Shown here: piece by piece, positions 17,841-26,168 of the stretch
How positions within the stretch are numbered: the first letter of the stretch is position 1
How the letters are laid out: each line of letters begins with the position of its first letter
Source of the DNA: CAZWSX01 sp964636985
GTDB lineage: Bacteria > Planctomycetota > Planctomycetia > Pirellulales > Pirellulaceae
NCBI GenBank assembly: GCA_964636985.1
Contig: CAZWSX010000001.1
Coordinates: 642,883 to 706,882 of the forward strand
Reading direction: 5' to 3'
Length of the DNA: 64,000 nt
Notes under the pieces: model-generated
What the model was told of the DNA's origin: nothing
Database searches by the model: none
What the model saw: only the letters and a program-made list of their open reading frames with translations
Translations under genes and position numbers: made by a program

Positions 17841-18131
17841 ATGTCGTCGTTCAACACCCGCTCGATCGTCAACTTCGTCGCCGTCAACGGTGATTCGAAT
17901 GTGGATGTCGTCGTGGTTGCGCGCGAACTGCATTCCGCATCCCTTGCGAAGCGGAAGCCCTGCCACAAAGCAGCCAGCAAATGCGCCAGAAGTATTGCGC
18001 GAATTTGTATGGCCACAGCACATGGCATGGGAGCGGCAGGTCGCGCATATGAGGGCGGGCTATCAATGCCCGTCACGCGCGGCCAATGGCCAGCCACGCA
18101 AACCTTGCGTCGGCTGGAACGCATAGGGTAG
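17841..18131 (+). CDS. doubtful small ORF, 96 aa
   Basis: The ORF starts MSSFNTRSIVNFVAVNGDSN. It has a good ribosome binding site (GGGAGG, 6 nt before the ATG) and a hairpin immediately upstream. The first 28 residues look protein-like (FVAVNGDSNVDVVVVARE), while the remainder is basic and low in hydrophobic residues. I do not recognise it. It may be a real short gene, or a translated remnant in a mostly non-coding region. Other frames here are open as well, so the open frame alone is weak evidence. Confidence 0.33.
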   Translation: MSSFNTRSIVNFVAVNGDSNVDVVVVARELHSASLAKRKPCHKAASKCARSIARICMATAHGMGAAGRAYEGGLSMPVTRGQWPATQTLRRLERIG

Positions 18132-18476
18132 CCGTTTTTTCGCGCGACAAAGCGCGAAGCAAACGAAAACCAGATGCTCCAAGCCGCCACGAGGCTACCG
18201 TCTCCAGTGTGAGGAGGCCCGCGGTTGCCTTGTCCGACTTCCGAAGTTCCTAACCCCGGCACATTTTTCCCAGACCATAAAGCTTTGAGAACGCTCCTTC
18301 GCCCTCAGGCGGGTTAACGAACCAAGCCCTTTGTCCAGCGTGACACTGGCGGCCAACGTTCACGGCGACTCGAAGCTCCCAAAAGGCATAAAGCCCTCGC
18401 ACAAACCCCATGCGGGAGGCGACCTCTCCGATGAACCGTGAGACGTCGCCTGGCGAGCATAAAGAGAGAACACGCC
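18132..18476 (+). other. 345-bp non-coding leader region before the sigma factor gene
   Basis: No ORF is supported. The region contains scattered GC-rich inverted repeats and probably holds the ECF sigma gene's promoter and a long 5' leader. I cannot assign specific boxes. Confidence 0.4.
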
Positions 18477-19049
18477 ATGACGTTCCAAACGTGTGAAAAC
18501 GAAAACTTGCAAGTGACTCAGTTGGTGACGGCGGCGCAAGGCGGCGACCGTTCGGCCTTTGGCGAATTGTTCGCCCGGTTCGAACGTCATGTATTTGCGA
18601 TCGCGCTGCGCCGGCTCGGCGACTACAGCGAAGCGGAAGAGTTGACGCAGGACGTCTTCATCCAAGCCTTGACGAAGATCGCGCAATTGCGCGTCCCCGA
18701 GGCTTTCGCCGGTTGGTTGCGGTCGATCACGAACCGGATGGCCATCAACAAGATGGTTCGTCGCGGTCCGGAGTCGGCTGCCGACCCGGAGATCCTGGAT
18801 GGCACGTTTGTCGAGGCGTCGACGCCTGCCGATTTGGCGATGGAAGCGGAAGATGCTCGTGAAGTTCGCCGGGGCCTGTCGGACCTCCGCGACATGGACC
18901 GGGAGACGTTGGAAGCGTTTTACGTGGAAGGCCGTTCGCTCGTCGAAATGGCCGACCAATTCGACGCTCCCATCGGCACGATCAAGCGTCGTCTGCACGT
19001 GGCTCGGAAGCGGTTGGCAAAGAAGGTGGAACGGTTGGCGAATGCCTAA
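18477..19049 (+). CDS. ECF-type RNA polymerase sigma-70 factor
   Basis: This 190-aa extracytoplasmic-function sigma factor has region 2 at about residues 13-80 (FGELFARFERHVFAIALRRL; EAEELTQDVFIQAL) and region 4 at about 125-185 (LRDMDRETLEAFYVEGRS; MADQFDAPIGTIKRRLHVARKRL), a helix-turn-helix that binds the -35 element. Start 18477 (MTFQTCEN) is used because the extra 13 upstream residues have no ribosome binding site. No anti-sigma factor is adjacent, which is common for planctomycete ECF sigmas regulated by other means. It is followed by a structured non-coding stretch. Confidence 0.92.
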   Translation: MTFQTCENENLQVTQLVTAAQGGDRSAFGELFARFERHVFAIALRRLGDYSEAEELTQDVFIQALTKIAQLRVPEAFAGWLRSITNRMAINKMVRRGPESAADPEILDGTFVEASTPADLAMEAEDAREVRRGLSDLRDMDRETLEAFYVEGRSLVEMADQFDAPIGTIKRRLHVARKRLAKKVERLANA

Positions 19050-19381
19050 TAGGCGTGTGTAAAGCGAAGCGCGAACGTCTTCCTGCGGCGTACCCTGCGA
19101 AAGCAGGCAACCCAAAGGGACCTCGAACGCGAAAGTCGATACATAAGTCTGTAAGAAGTCGTAAATCGTTACGTTCTCTTTGTACGAGTCGGTCGCACGG
19201 ACAGCGAAACAGGAAAGCGCCGCTGGACACTTAGTGACTAGCCACTAGTCCAGCGGCTTGATCCTTTGAACGTTGGTAGTGAGTGGCTTGTAGGTTTTTA
19301 TTCGGCACAGCTGGCGGCCCCGCGGTCGATGCAAGGCGCATTCGTCCCGCGGGGCCGCGGCGTTTCTTGGTGCGAAGATTT
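19050..19381 (+). ncRNA. candidate structured RNA / 3' UTR after the ECF sigma gene
   Basis: This gene-free stretch contains successive stable hairpins. CCTGC-GAAA-GCAGG (GNRA-type tetraloop) lies near 19093-19107. A 10-bp stem GCCGCTGGAC/GTCCAGCGGC with an inner TAGTG/CACTA stem lies at 19219-19257. A perfect 12-bp inverted repeat GCGGCCCCGCGG/CCGCGGGGCCGC lies at 19314-19358. The last could terminate transcription. It matches no RNA family I can name. It could be a structured 3' UTR, a small RNA, or only a tandem of terminators. Confidence 0.35.
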
Positions 19382-19455
19382 TTCACTACGGAGATACGGA
19401 GGCGACGGAGAAGAAAAAAAGTAGGACGGACAATCCTGTCCGTCGGCGGTGGAGC
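19382..19455 (+). repeat. partial copy (left half) of the TIR/hairpin element
   Basis: It starts TTCACTACGGAGATACGGAG, passes through an A-rich tract, and contains AAAGTAGGACGGACA-ATCC-TGTCCGTCGGCGGTGG (hairpin 19425-19444). The stem arms are GACG/CGTC rather than CACA/TGTG, while the core is unchanged. There is no right half. Confidence 0.6.
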
Positions 19456-19504
19456 TCTTTTTTGGGAGCGTGAGAGAGGCGAAGGACATCTGAGTCCGTC
19501 TGAA

Positions 19505-19870
19505 TCACGGATCGCTGTCCGACCTCTTCTGTTCAGAATCGGAAAGGGCGTCTTCGACTTCCTTTCGGGTCAAGTATCTTCGCTGGCCGCGCCGCATCGA
19601 CAGAACGTGCACGACTTCATTCTCAATTACGAATAGCACGCGAATGACGTGGGGCTTGCGTCCAAAAAGAAATTCGCGCACATCCAATTGGACGCGTCTG
19701 CTTTCAAATGACTTTGGGCACCGTTGCGGAGAGAATTCGAGCGTTTTAACAGCCTTTCCCAGTCGTGCATACCATCGTTCGACGGTGCGTGGAGCAAATT
19801 CGGCCGCCCAGCCGTAGATCTCTTGAAGCTCGACCGCGGCAGCGCGATGAATCCGTATTTCATGCTTCAT
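19505..19870 (-). CDS. ParE/RelE-family toxin
   Basis: This 121-aa toxin of a type II toxin-antitoxin pair has the fold-typical order MKHEIRIHRAAAVELQEIYGW, a central LGKAVKTLEFSPQRC helix and the C-terminal strand pair HVIRVLFVIENEVVHVLSMRRGQRR. This is the ParE/RelE fold; ParE members poison gyrase and RelE members cleave mRNA, and the sequence does not settle which. The start at 19870 overlaps the antitoxin stop as ATGA, so translation is coupled. A longer frame from 19906 would overlap the antitoxin further and is not preferred. The C-terminal tail of about 20 residues is polar and may be dispensable. Confidence 0.85.
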   Translation of the reverse strand: MKHEIRIHRAAAVELQEIYGWAAEFAPRTVERWYARLGKAVKTLEFSPQRCPKSFESRRVQLDVREFLFGRKPHVIRVLFVIENEVVHVLSMRRGQRRYLTRKEVEDALSDSEQKRSDSDP

Positions 19871-20109
19871 TTCTGCTGCTTCCGCTGGTACTCCTGCCGA
19901 GCCCAATGGAAAGCTTCATCCACGGTCATGCCCTCGTCGCCGTCTTTCCATTCCTCGATCGCTTTTTCAATCGCGGCGGAATCCGCTTGGAGGTCACCAA
20001 TGAGAAATTGCATGGCGTCGCGCAGGACCTCGTCGGGCGTCGCATAGCGACCGCTTGCGATCTGCACGTCGATCATTTGCTGAATGTCCGCCGGTATCTG
20101 GTACGACAT
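19867..20109 (-). CDS. ParD-like ribbon-helix-helix antitoxin
   Basis: This 80-aa protein neutralises the toxin encoded immediately downstream and probably autoregulates the pair. Residues 1-40 form a ribbon-helix-helix DNA-binding module with the signature IASGRYATPDEVLRDAMQFL, typical of the ParD/CopG antitoxin group. The C-terminal part (EEWKDGDEGMTVDEAFHWAR) should wrap the toxin. GGAGG lies 4 nt before the ATG. A TATAGAAT-like -10 lies about 30 bp upstream, so the operon promoter is probably in the 57-bp gap before it. Confidence 0.87.
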   Translation of the reverse strand: MSYQIPADIQQMIDVQIASGRYATPDEVLRDAMQFLIGDLQADSAAIEKAIEEWKDGDEGMTVDEAFHWARQEYQRKQQK

Positions 20110-20166
20110 AAAACCTCCACCGTTTGGGAATCATTCTATAGTACGCAAAATCGTCGAAGGTTCGAG

Positions 20167-21045
20167 CTACTCAGCCCGCTTGGGCGCTCGCGGCTTGTGG
20201 GTTGGTTCCAAGCACATCACCAGACGGCCGCCGAACATGTCGGGGAAAGCCTTACGAACGTAGTGTTCGATTTGGCGGTTTTCGTACCGCGTGCTGTAGT
20301 GGCCGGCGATGATCAGTTGGTTCTTGAAGCGATCTTGTCGTTCGCGGTAGTCGTCCAGGTGCATGTGGCCGTGCTTGTGGATCTTGTCGCGGCGATGGTT
20401 TGGTGCAACGAACGTCATCTCCGAAAGGAGCACCTGCGCCTCGTACATCGCTGGGCAATCGTCCAAGCCTTGCGGAGCGCTGTCGCCCAGGTAGGCGACG
20501 ATCGGAATCCGTTTCTTGTCGGTGACGTCGGTTCCGGCGAGACGCAAATCGCGAATCTGATCGCCGCGTAAGTTTTGGTATTCGGCCTTCAGTTTTTTGC
20601 GTCGTTCCCACACCACGTAACCCAGCGAGGGAACGGTGTGGCGCGTGGGTGATGCCGTCACGACCAACTCGCGTGACAATTCGATTTCGTCGCCAGGTTT
20701 GACGCCGATGAGCTCGCACGGCAAGCGGCCGCGGTCGAGCCGCGTGATGGCCTTGAGCCAGTAGTTCACGTAATCGATCGCGTGGTCGGGCATGTAGAGG
20801 ACGGGCGGTTCCATCTTCATCATCCGCCGCCGAGCCACAAACGCCGGCAAAGCCGCGATGTGGTCGAGGTGCGTGTGCGTGATGAACCACGTGGGCGTGC
20901 TCATGAAGTCCCAGGGATGGGCGCCCATGTCGAAACCGAACTTGAGTTCGGCCACGCGCCAGTAGGTTTGAACGGCTGCCCGAGACCAGCCTTCAATGGT
21001 CATGCCGTTGTGCGTGAACGAAATTACAGGAGCGTTGTTGACCAT
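20167..21045 (-). CDS. metallo-beta-lactamase-fold hydrolase (RNase Z-like)
   Basis: This 292-aa cytoplasmic protein carries the metal-binding HTHLDH motif (FITHTHLDHIAALPAF, about residues 53-68), a later conserved His in SPTRHTVPSLGY, an Asp in VAYLGDSAP and a late AGHYSTRYE segment. This is the layout of RNase Z/ElaC-type and related MBL hydrolases. Start 21045 (MVNNAPVISF) is used; the 31 extra residues of the longer frame look non-coding. It is downstream of scpA on the same strand with a 105-bp gap. It could be a tRNA 3'-processing enzyme or another phosphodiesterase; the sequence alone does not decide. Confidence 0.8.
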   Translation of the reverse strand: MVNNAPVISFTHNGMTIEGWSRAAVQTYWRVAELKFGFDMGAHPWDFMSTPTWFITHTHLDHIAALPAFVARRRMMKMEPPVLYMPDHAIDYVNYWLKAITRLDRGRLPCELIGVKPGDEIELSRELVVTASPTRHTVPSLGYVVWERRKKLKAEYQNLRGDQIRDLRLAGTDVTDKKRIPIVAYLGDSAPQGLDDCPAMYEAQVLLSEMTFVAPNHRRDKIHKHGHMHLDDYRERQDRFKNQLIIAGHYSTRYENRQIEHYVRKAFPDMFGGRLVMCLEPTHKPRAPKRAE

Positions 21046-21150
21046 GAGCCGGCGACTATCCAACGAGCAATCAAAAAGAGAGGGACATAAAAGAACGGAC
21101 GGAGTGTACCGCAAATCGGTTCGCTTCGGTCGCAGCAAGGTGTGGCGGCG

Positions 21151-21915
21151 CTAAACCGACGTGACGTCGGACGGCATGAGTGGTGCGTCGAAGGCGTCGC
21201 CTGGCGTAATGATGATTTCGCCGTGGATATCGTTCTGCTCGGCATGAACATTGTGATGACGCGCGAGTTCCAAGATGGCCAAAAAGACGCCGACCATCGC
21301 CGACTTGTGCATGCCGGGCGCAAAAAGATCGGATAGCACCGCCCGTCGCTGATCGATTAAGCGAACGCGAATCCGCTCCATGTAGACGGTGACCGGCGTA
21401 TCGTCGAAGACGATGCTGGCGACCGTGGGAGATTCCCGCTCCCGCAGGATGCGGCCGAAGGCGCCGATCAGGTCCCAGATTTCAACATCGCGGATCGGTT
21501 CGCTTTCGATGTTCGCTTCCGACTGCGCGCGATCGATCGCTTGTCGTGGAAAACGAAGCTGCGCTTGGCGGCCCAGATCTTCGAGCGTCGAAGCGGCGTC
21601 GCGAAAGCGCTTGTACTCGAGCAGCCTCTCCACTAGTTCTTCTGTGGGGTCGTCGACGACAAGTTCTTCTCCCTCCAAGTTAGGGAGGACAGCGCGTGAT
21701 TTGTATTCGACGAGCTGGCTTGCGAAATCGATAAACTCGCCCACCTGATCGACTTGCAAGGTCACCAAGGCTTCGACGAATTCGACGTATTGCCGCGTGA
21801 TATCGGCGACTGAGAGCGACGCGATGTCAACTTCCGACTTGCGGACCAAGTGCCACAGCAAGTCGATCGGGCCCCGGTAAACGGGGAGTTCGAGCTCGAA
21901 GTCAAGATTCGCCAT
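21151..21915 (-). CDS. scpA: segregation and condensation protein A
   Basis: ScpA is the kleisin of the SMC-ScpAB chromosome condensation complex, bridging the SMC heads. The 254-aa protein has the kleisin N-terminal signature LPVYRGPIDLLWHLVRKSEVDI (residues 10-31), the FIDFASQLVEYKSRAVLP helix, and a C-terminal winged-helix part. Length and motif order match ScpA. scpB is not in the adjacent sequence. The upstream 473 bp (21916-22388) separates it from a divergently transcribed pentapeptide-repeat gene and should hold both promoters. Confidence 0.92.
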   Translation of the reverse strand: MANLDFELELPVYRGPIDLLWHLVRKSEVDIASLSVADITRQYVEFVEALVTLQVDQVGEFIDFASQLVEYKSRAVLPNLEGEELVVDDPTEELVERLLEYKRFRDAASTLEDLGRQAQLRFPRQAIDRAQSEANIESEPIRDVEIWDLIGAFGRILRERESPTVASIVFDDTPVTVYMERIRVRLIDQRRAVLSDLFAPGMHKSAMVGVFLAILELARHHNVHAEQNDIHGEIIITPGDAFDAPLMPSDVTSV

Positions 21916-22388
21916 GATCGTACGAAAACTCTCGAAGCAAGCAGCAGCGGTGAATTACGCACCAAGAGTCAAAGCTAACCCGTTGCGAAGGGCTTGGATA
22001 GGCGAAGCCAGAGCGAATCGCAAAAGCAGGTTTTTTCGCAATTAATTCAGCATCGGCAACCCCTCGAAGTGGGGTTTTGGAACCGGATTGTTGTTGCGGC
22101 AGCCTTCGATTACCCCTAGCATATAAGACGGTTCGATTGTGCGGGGATTGTTGCTCCCTGCAACATTTTGTAGATCGAAAAGCCACAAAACGATCTCGGT
22201 GGATAGAAAAAAACCTCGCAGTTTTGCGGATGTGCGCGAGGGATTGTTTAGCGCCTCGAGCGTTGAACTTTATGGAGTTTGCCGCTAGCCACGTCATAGC
22301 CGTTCCAGCCTTTGCTAGCGACTCCGAAATCACGATCCGTTTGAATTGCGATCTGCTACCCGTTTCTCCCACCTTGGGGTACACACGC
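21916..22388. other. divergent intergenic region between scpA and the pentapeptide-repeat gene
   Basis: No gene is supported, although one frame stays open through it on the plus strand. One small hairpin AACCCC-TCGAAGT-GGGGTT followed by TT lies at 22058-22078 and could be an attenuator or a stray structure. Promoters for both flanking genes are expected here, but I see no convincing -35/-10 pair. Confidence 0.4.
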
Positions 22389-23021
22389 ATGATTCAGATA
22401 CGTCACAAGAGCACTGGACAAGTGCTGAGCGAGGTCGATTCCAAGAATCTCGACGGCGTTTCGTTCCGCGGCGGTAAGTTGGCGGGCGCGAACTTTGTCG
22501 GACAAGATTTGCGCAACGCCGACTTCTCACAAGCAGATCTCAAGGGGGCCGATTTCTCGCGCTGCATGCTGGATGGCGCCGTGTTCGCCGGTGCCGTGCT
22601 GCGCGATGCGTCGTTCGAAGAAGCATCGCTCAAGCGCGCCGATATTACCGACGTTCACGCCGAAGGCGCCAGCTTTCACAAGGCAAAGATGAACGAAGTC
22701 ACGCTGCGCTACGCACGGTTGAGTGAGTGCGATTGCCAGGGCGCCGATTTTTCGGGTGGTGATTTGAGCATGGCGAAAATGGACGCCGATTTCACCGGCG
22801 CCAGACTGTGCCGCGTCGACATGCGCGGTTCAATTCTGTCGGGTGGAATGTTTGAAGATGCCGACCTGTCGGGTGCGAACATCACCGATGCACGCGTCAT
22901 CGGCGCCGACTTCAACCGCACGAAGACCGAGGGGATCATCAGCAGCGTCGGACAGTTCCTCGGCAAGCGAGAATTCCAAAAGAAACAAGAGAAGGCCTGG
23001 TGGCAATTCTGGGCTTCGTAG
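22389..23021 (+). CDS. pentapeptide-repeat protein
   Basis: This 210-aa protein consists of about 30 tandem A(D/N)LXX-type pentapeptides from residue 20 to about 175 (for example ADFSQADLKGADFSRC and ADLSGANITDARVIGADF), which fold as a right-handed quadrilateral beta-helix. Some relatives (Qnr/MfpA) mimic DNA and protect gyrase, but many others have unrelated or unknown roles. The C-terminus is charged (REFQKKQEKAWWQFWAS). The start at MIQIRHKSTG is chosen because the upstream 104 residues of the open frame are not protein-like. A terminator follows. Function unknown. Confidence 0.9.
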   Translation: MIQIRHKSTGQVLSEVDSKNLDGVSFRGGKLAGANFVGQDLRNADFSQADLKGADFSRCMLDGAVFAGAVLRDASFEEASLKRADITDVHAEGASFHKAKMNEVTLRYARLSECDCQGADFSGGDLSMAKMDADFTGARLCRVDMRGSILSGGMFEDADLSGANITDARVIGADFNRTKTEGIISSVGQFLGKREFQKKQEKAWWQFWAS

Positions 23022-23047
23022 GAATCAATCAACCTGCAGACTGGATA

Positions 23048-23083
23048 CGCCCACGCAAAATCAGCGTGGGCGATTTCGTTTCT
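23048..23083 (+). terminator. intrinsic terminator after the pentapeptide-repeat gene
   Basis: A perfect 9-bp stem CGCCCACGC/GCGTGGGCG with a 7-nt loop is followed by a T-rich tail (ATTTCGTTTCTT). It lies 27 bp past the stop codon. The rest of the 351-bp gap to the next gene shows no gene and should include the FkbM gene's promoter. Confidence 0.8.
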
Positions 23084-23372
23084 TGATCGCACGTTGCGAT
23101 CCGTTCACGCCGTGCAGCATTTGCGGTAATTGTCGCGGCGGCGGTAAGAATGCTCCCTTGCTGTGAAATTGTTGTGAAGAAGCAAGGTGGATACCGCATC
23201 GTGCATCCTAGGTAGTTGATTGATGCCAATGGGAATGAACAAATTGCGAACATTCGCATCGGCGCGATATTCAGCTAGCGAAACTGTGCGAAAGCGAGCA
23301 TGCAACGACACCATGAGATGGCGGCGCAAAATGGTTTTGTCACCTTGGCGTTCGGGGTATCTTTGACCCACT

Positions 23373-24032
23373 ATGAAAAAACTACTTCACCGCGCTCTTC
23401 GCAATTTGGGTGTGCATGTCGAACGTCAACGCGACCCCTATGTGGATATTGTGAAGGCAGTTGACTCCTACGACGTCAAGTGCTGCATTGACGGTGGAGC
23501 GTACAAAGGCGACGCCACGCGGCGCTTTCTTCAAGACTTCTCCTCGGCGACGGTGGTGACGGTTGAAGCCAATCCTGAACTTGCGACGGATCTCAAGAAA
23601 AACGTTACCGATACGCGGGCGGAGATCGTCAATTCCGCGTTGACTGATGTGAGTGGCCCCGTGGATTTCTACATTCCGTCGCAGGCCTTTACTGGTTCAA
23701 TGCTTGTGCCGGGGGAGGAGTTTGGCGAAGCCGTGAAGACAACCGTGCCCGGGATCACGCTGGATGAACTCGGGATGAAGCCCGATGTGATCAAGCTTGA
23801 TTTGCAAGGTGCGGAACTCAAGGCTTTGGAAGGGGCGCGAACCATTCTGCCGGACGTGAAGGCGATTTTGTGCGAGGTGAACTTTGTTCCTCGCTATGAT
23901 GGTTGTGCGCTCTTTCACCAGGTGACCGAGCTGCTGCACAACCATGGGCTGCATTTGTTCCGGCTCTACGAGATTCATTCCGAGCGCTCCGGCCGGTGGC
24001 AGTTTGCCGACGCGCTTTACGTCCGCGTGTGA
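23373..24032 (+). CDS. FkbM-family SAM-dependent methyltransferase
   Basis: This 219-aa protein has the FkbM methyltransferase layout. The SAM-binding loop is CIDGGAYKGDATRRF (about residues 37-51), followed by TVEANPELATDLKKN and the conserved DVIKLDLQGAELKALEGA segment (about residues 138-155). The length is normal for a single-domain member. Family members O-methylate sugars or secondary metabolites; the acceptor here is not predictable. It stands alone between a terminator and ilvN. Confidence 0.88.
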   Translation: MKKLLHRALRNLGVHVERQRDPYVDIVKAVDSYDVKCCIDGGAYKGDATRRFLQDFSSATVVTVEANPELATDLKKNVTDTRAEIVNSALTDVSGPVDFYIPSQAFTGSMLVPGEEFGEAVKTTVPGITLDELGMKPDVIKLDLQGAELKALEGARTILPDVKAILCEVNFVPRYDGCALFHQVTELLHNHGLHLFRLYEIHSERSGRWQFADALYVRV

Positions 24033-24222
24033 GCACTCTTTCTTGTAGCCACGCGCTTTGCGCTGGCGCATCTTCACTTAACTCCCCCCACGGCCTGCCG
24101 TCGCCGTAGAAAAGCGAAGGTTTAGGGGGAATACAACGCCGTAGCGGGTGCCAGCGGTCCTTGTTGCCTGTCGAAATCGCAACTAGAATCATGATTTTGC
24201 CATTTTCCGGGCACCCTCGTCC

Positions 24223-24798
24223 ATGCGTCACGTCCTATCGGCCGTCGTTCAGAACGTCCCCGGCGTGCTTGCCCACGTCTCGGGCATGCTTGCCTCTCGG
24301 GGTTACAACATCGATTCATTGGCGGTCGGGGAGACCGAAAACCCTGCCTTCTCGCACATGACGTTTGTTGTCGTCGGCGACGATCGGGTCCTCGAGCAAG
24401 TTCGCAAACAACTTGAAAAGATCGTGACCGTCGTCCGCGTGGACGACGTCAGCTCGCAAAACTTTGTCGACCGCGATTTGATGTTGCTGCGAGTTCGTTG
24501 CTCGCCGGGAAGCGTACGGAGCGAGATTCGCGAACTGGTCGACATCTTTCGCGCACGGATCGTCGACGTCGGTGCGGAAGAGGTCATCATCGAGATCTCC
24601 GGCCGCGAACAAAAAATCGTCGCCTTCGTGGAGCGGATGCGGCCTTTTGGAATCACGGAACTCGTTCGCACTGGTCGGATCGCGATGGTCCGCAGCGAAA
24701 GCAAACTGGGCGTCGATGACGACATGGCGACTGCGGCGGTCAAGGCGGAAGCAGCCAAGGCGCCGGCTCCGACCGTCGACCCTCGCGATACGCTGTAG
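24223..24798 (+). CDS. ilvN: acetolactate synthase small (regulatory) subunit
   Basis: This is the regulatory subunit that activates acetolactate synthase and confers valine feedback inhibition in branched-chain amino acid synthesis. The 191-aa protein has the N-terminal ACT domain (VVQNVPGVLAHVSGMLASRGYNIDSLAVG, residues 7-35) and the downstream C-terminal domain (SQNFVDRDLMLLRVRC; EIIE-like EVIIEISGREQKIVAF). The length is slightly above the usual 160-175 aa because of an Ala/Pro-rich tail. ilvC follows 144 bp downstream, but the catalytic ilvB is not upstream (an FkbM gene is), so catalytic and regulatory subunits are unlinked or split here. Confidence 0.93.
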   Translation: MRHVLSAVVQNVPGVLAHVSGMLASRGYNIDSLAVGETENPAFSHMTFVVVGDDRVLEQVRKQLEKIVTVVRVDDVSSQNFVDRDLMLLRVRCSPGSVRSEIRELVDIFRARIVDVGAEEVIIEISGREQKIVAFVERMRPFGITELVRTGRIAMVRSESKLGVDDDMATAAVKAEAAKAPAPTVDPRDTL

Positions 24799-24942
24799 CC
24801 AAATCGGGCGAGCGTTTGCCCCTAGGGCTCTGAAACGGCGCAGGCGATCGGCTTAGTGAGGCCGATCCCAAAGCGGCAAATTCAATACACGTTTGAAACC
24901 ATTTCCAACATCACCTTTCATTTCCTCCAGGACCCGCAATCC

Positions 24943-25947
<1,005 letters not shown>

Positions 25948-25956
25948 AGTTGCCCG

Positions 25957-26040
25957 TAGGACGGACAATCCTGTCCGTCTGCGTGCAAGTTGACTAGAAA
26001 AAAGTGGCACAGACAATCCTGTCTGTGCGCGGTGGACTTA
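25957..26040 (+). repeat. two tandem hairpin repeats after ilvC
   Basis: Hairpin one is GACGGACA-ATCC-TGTCCGTC at 25960-25979. Hairpin two is GCACAGACA-ATCC-TGTCTGTGC at 26007-26028, flanked by AAAGTG and GCGGTGGA. The outer stem bases differ between the two but pair within each. They carry no TIRs, so the hairpin module occurs independently of the larger element. Confidence 0.75.
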
Positions 26041-26111
26041 CTAATTGGGTTCACCTGAGAAGGTAGGTGGACAGTCGAACAAGCTTCGAATGTCTCGCTG
26101 AGCTCGATCCG

Positions 26112-26142
26112 CACTTTCGCCGGACAGGATTGTCCGGCCTAC
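26112..26142 (-). repeat. hairpin repeat just upstream of purH
   Basis: The hairpin GCCGGACA-GGAT-TGTCCGGC at 26119-26138 is followed by CTACTTT, i.e. the module on the opposite strand to the two copies before it. It ends about 30 bp before the purH start and so may lie in the purH leader. Confidence 0.75.
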
Positions 26143-26168
26143 TTTGGAAGTCTCTTGGAGTTCGACGG

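Noticed and set aside
19080..19170. Segment with GAAA-capped stem resembling a cyclic di-GMP-I riboswitch
   Set aside because: The expected tetraloop receptor and conserved joining bases are not in place, and it follows rather than precedes a gene.
22077..22388. N-terminal 104-residue extension of the pentapeptide-repeat protein
   Set aside because: It begins at a non-ATG codon, is not protein-like, and the pentapeptide gene has a better start at 22389.
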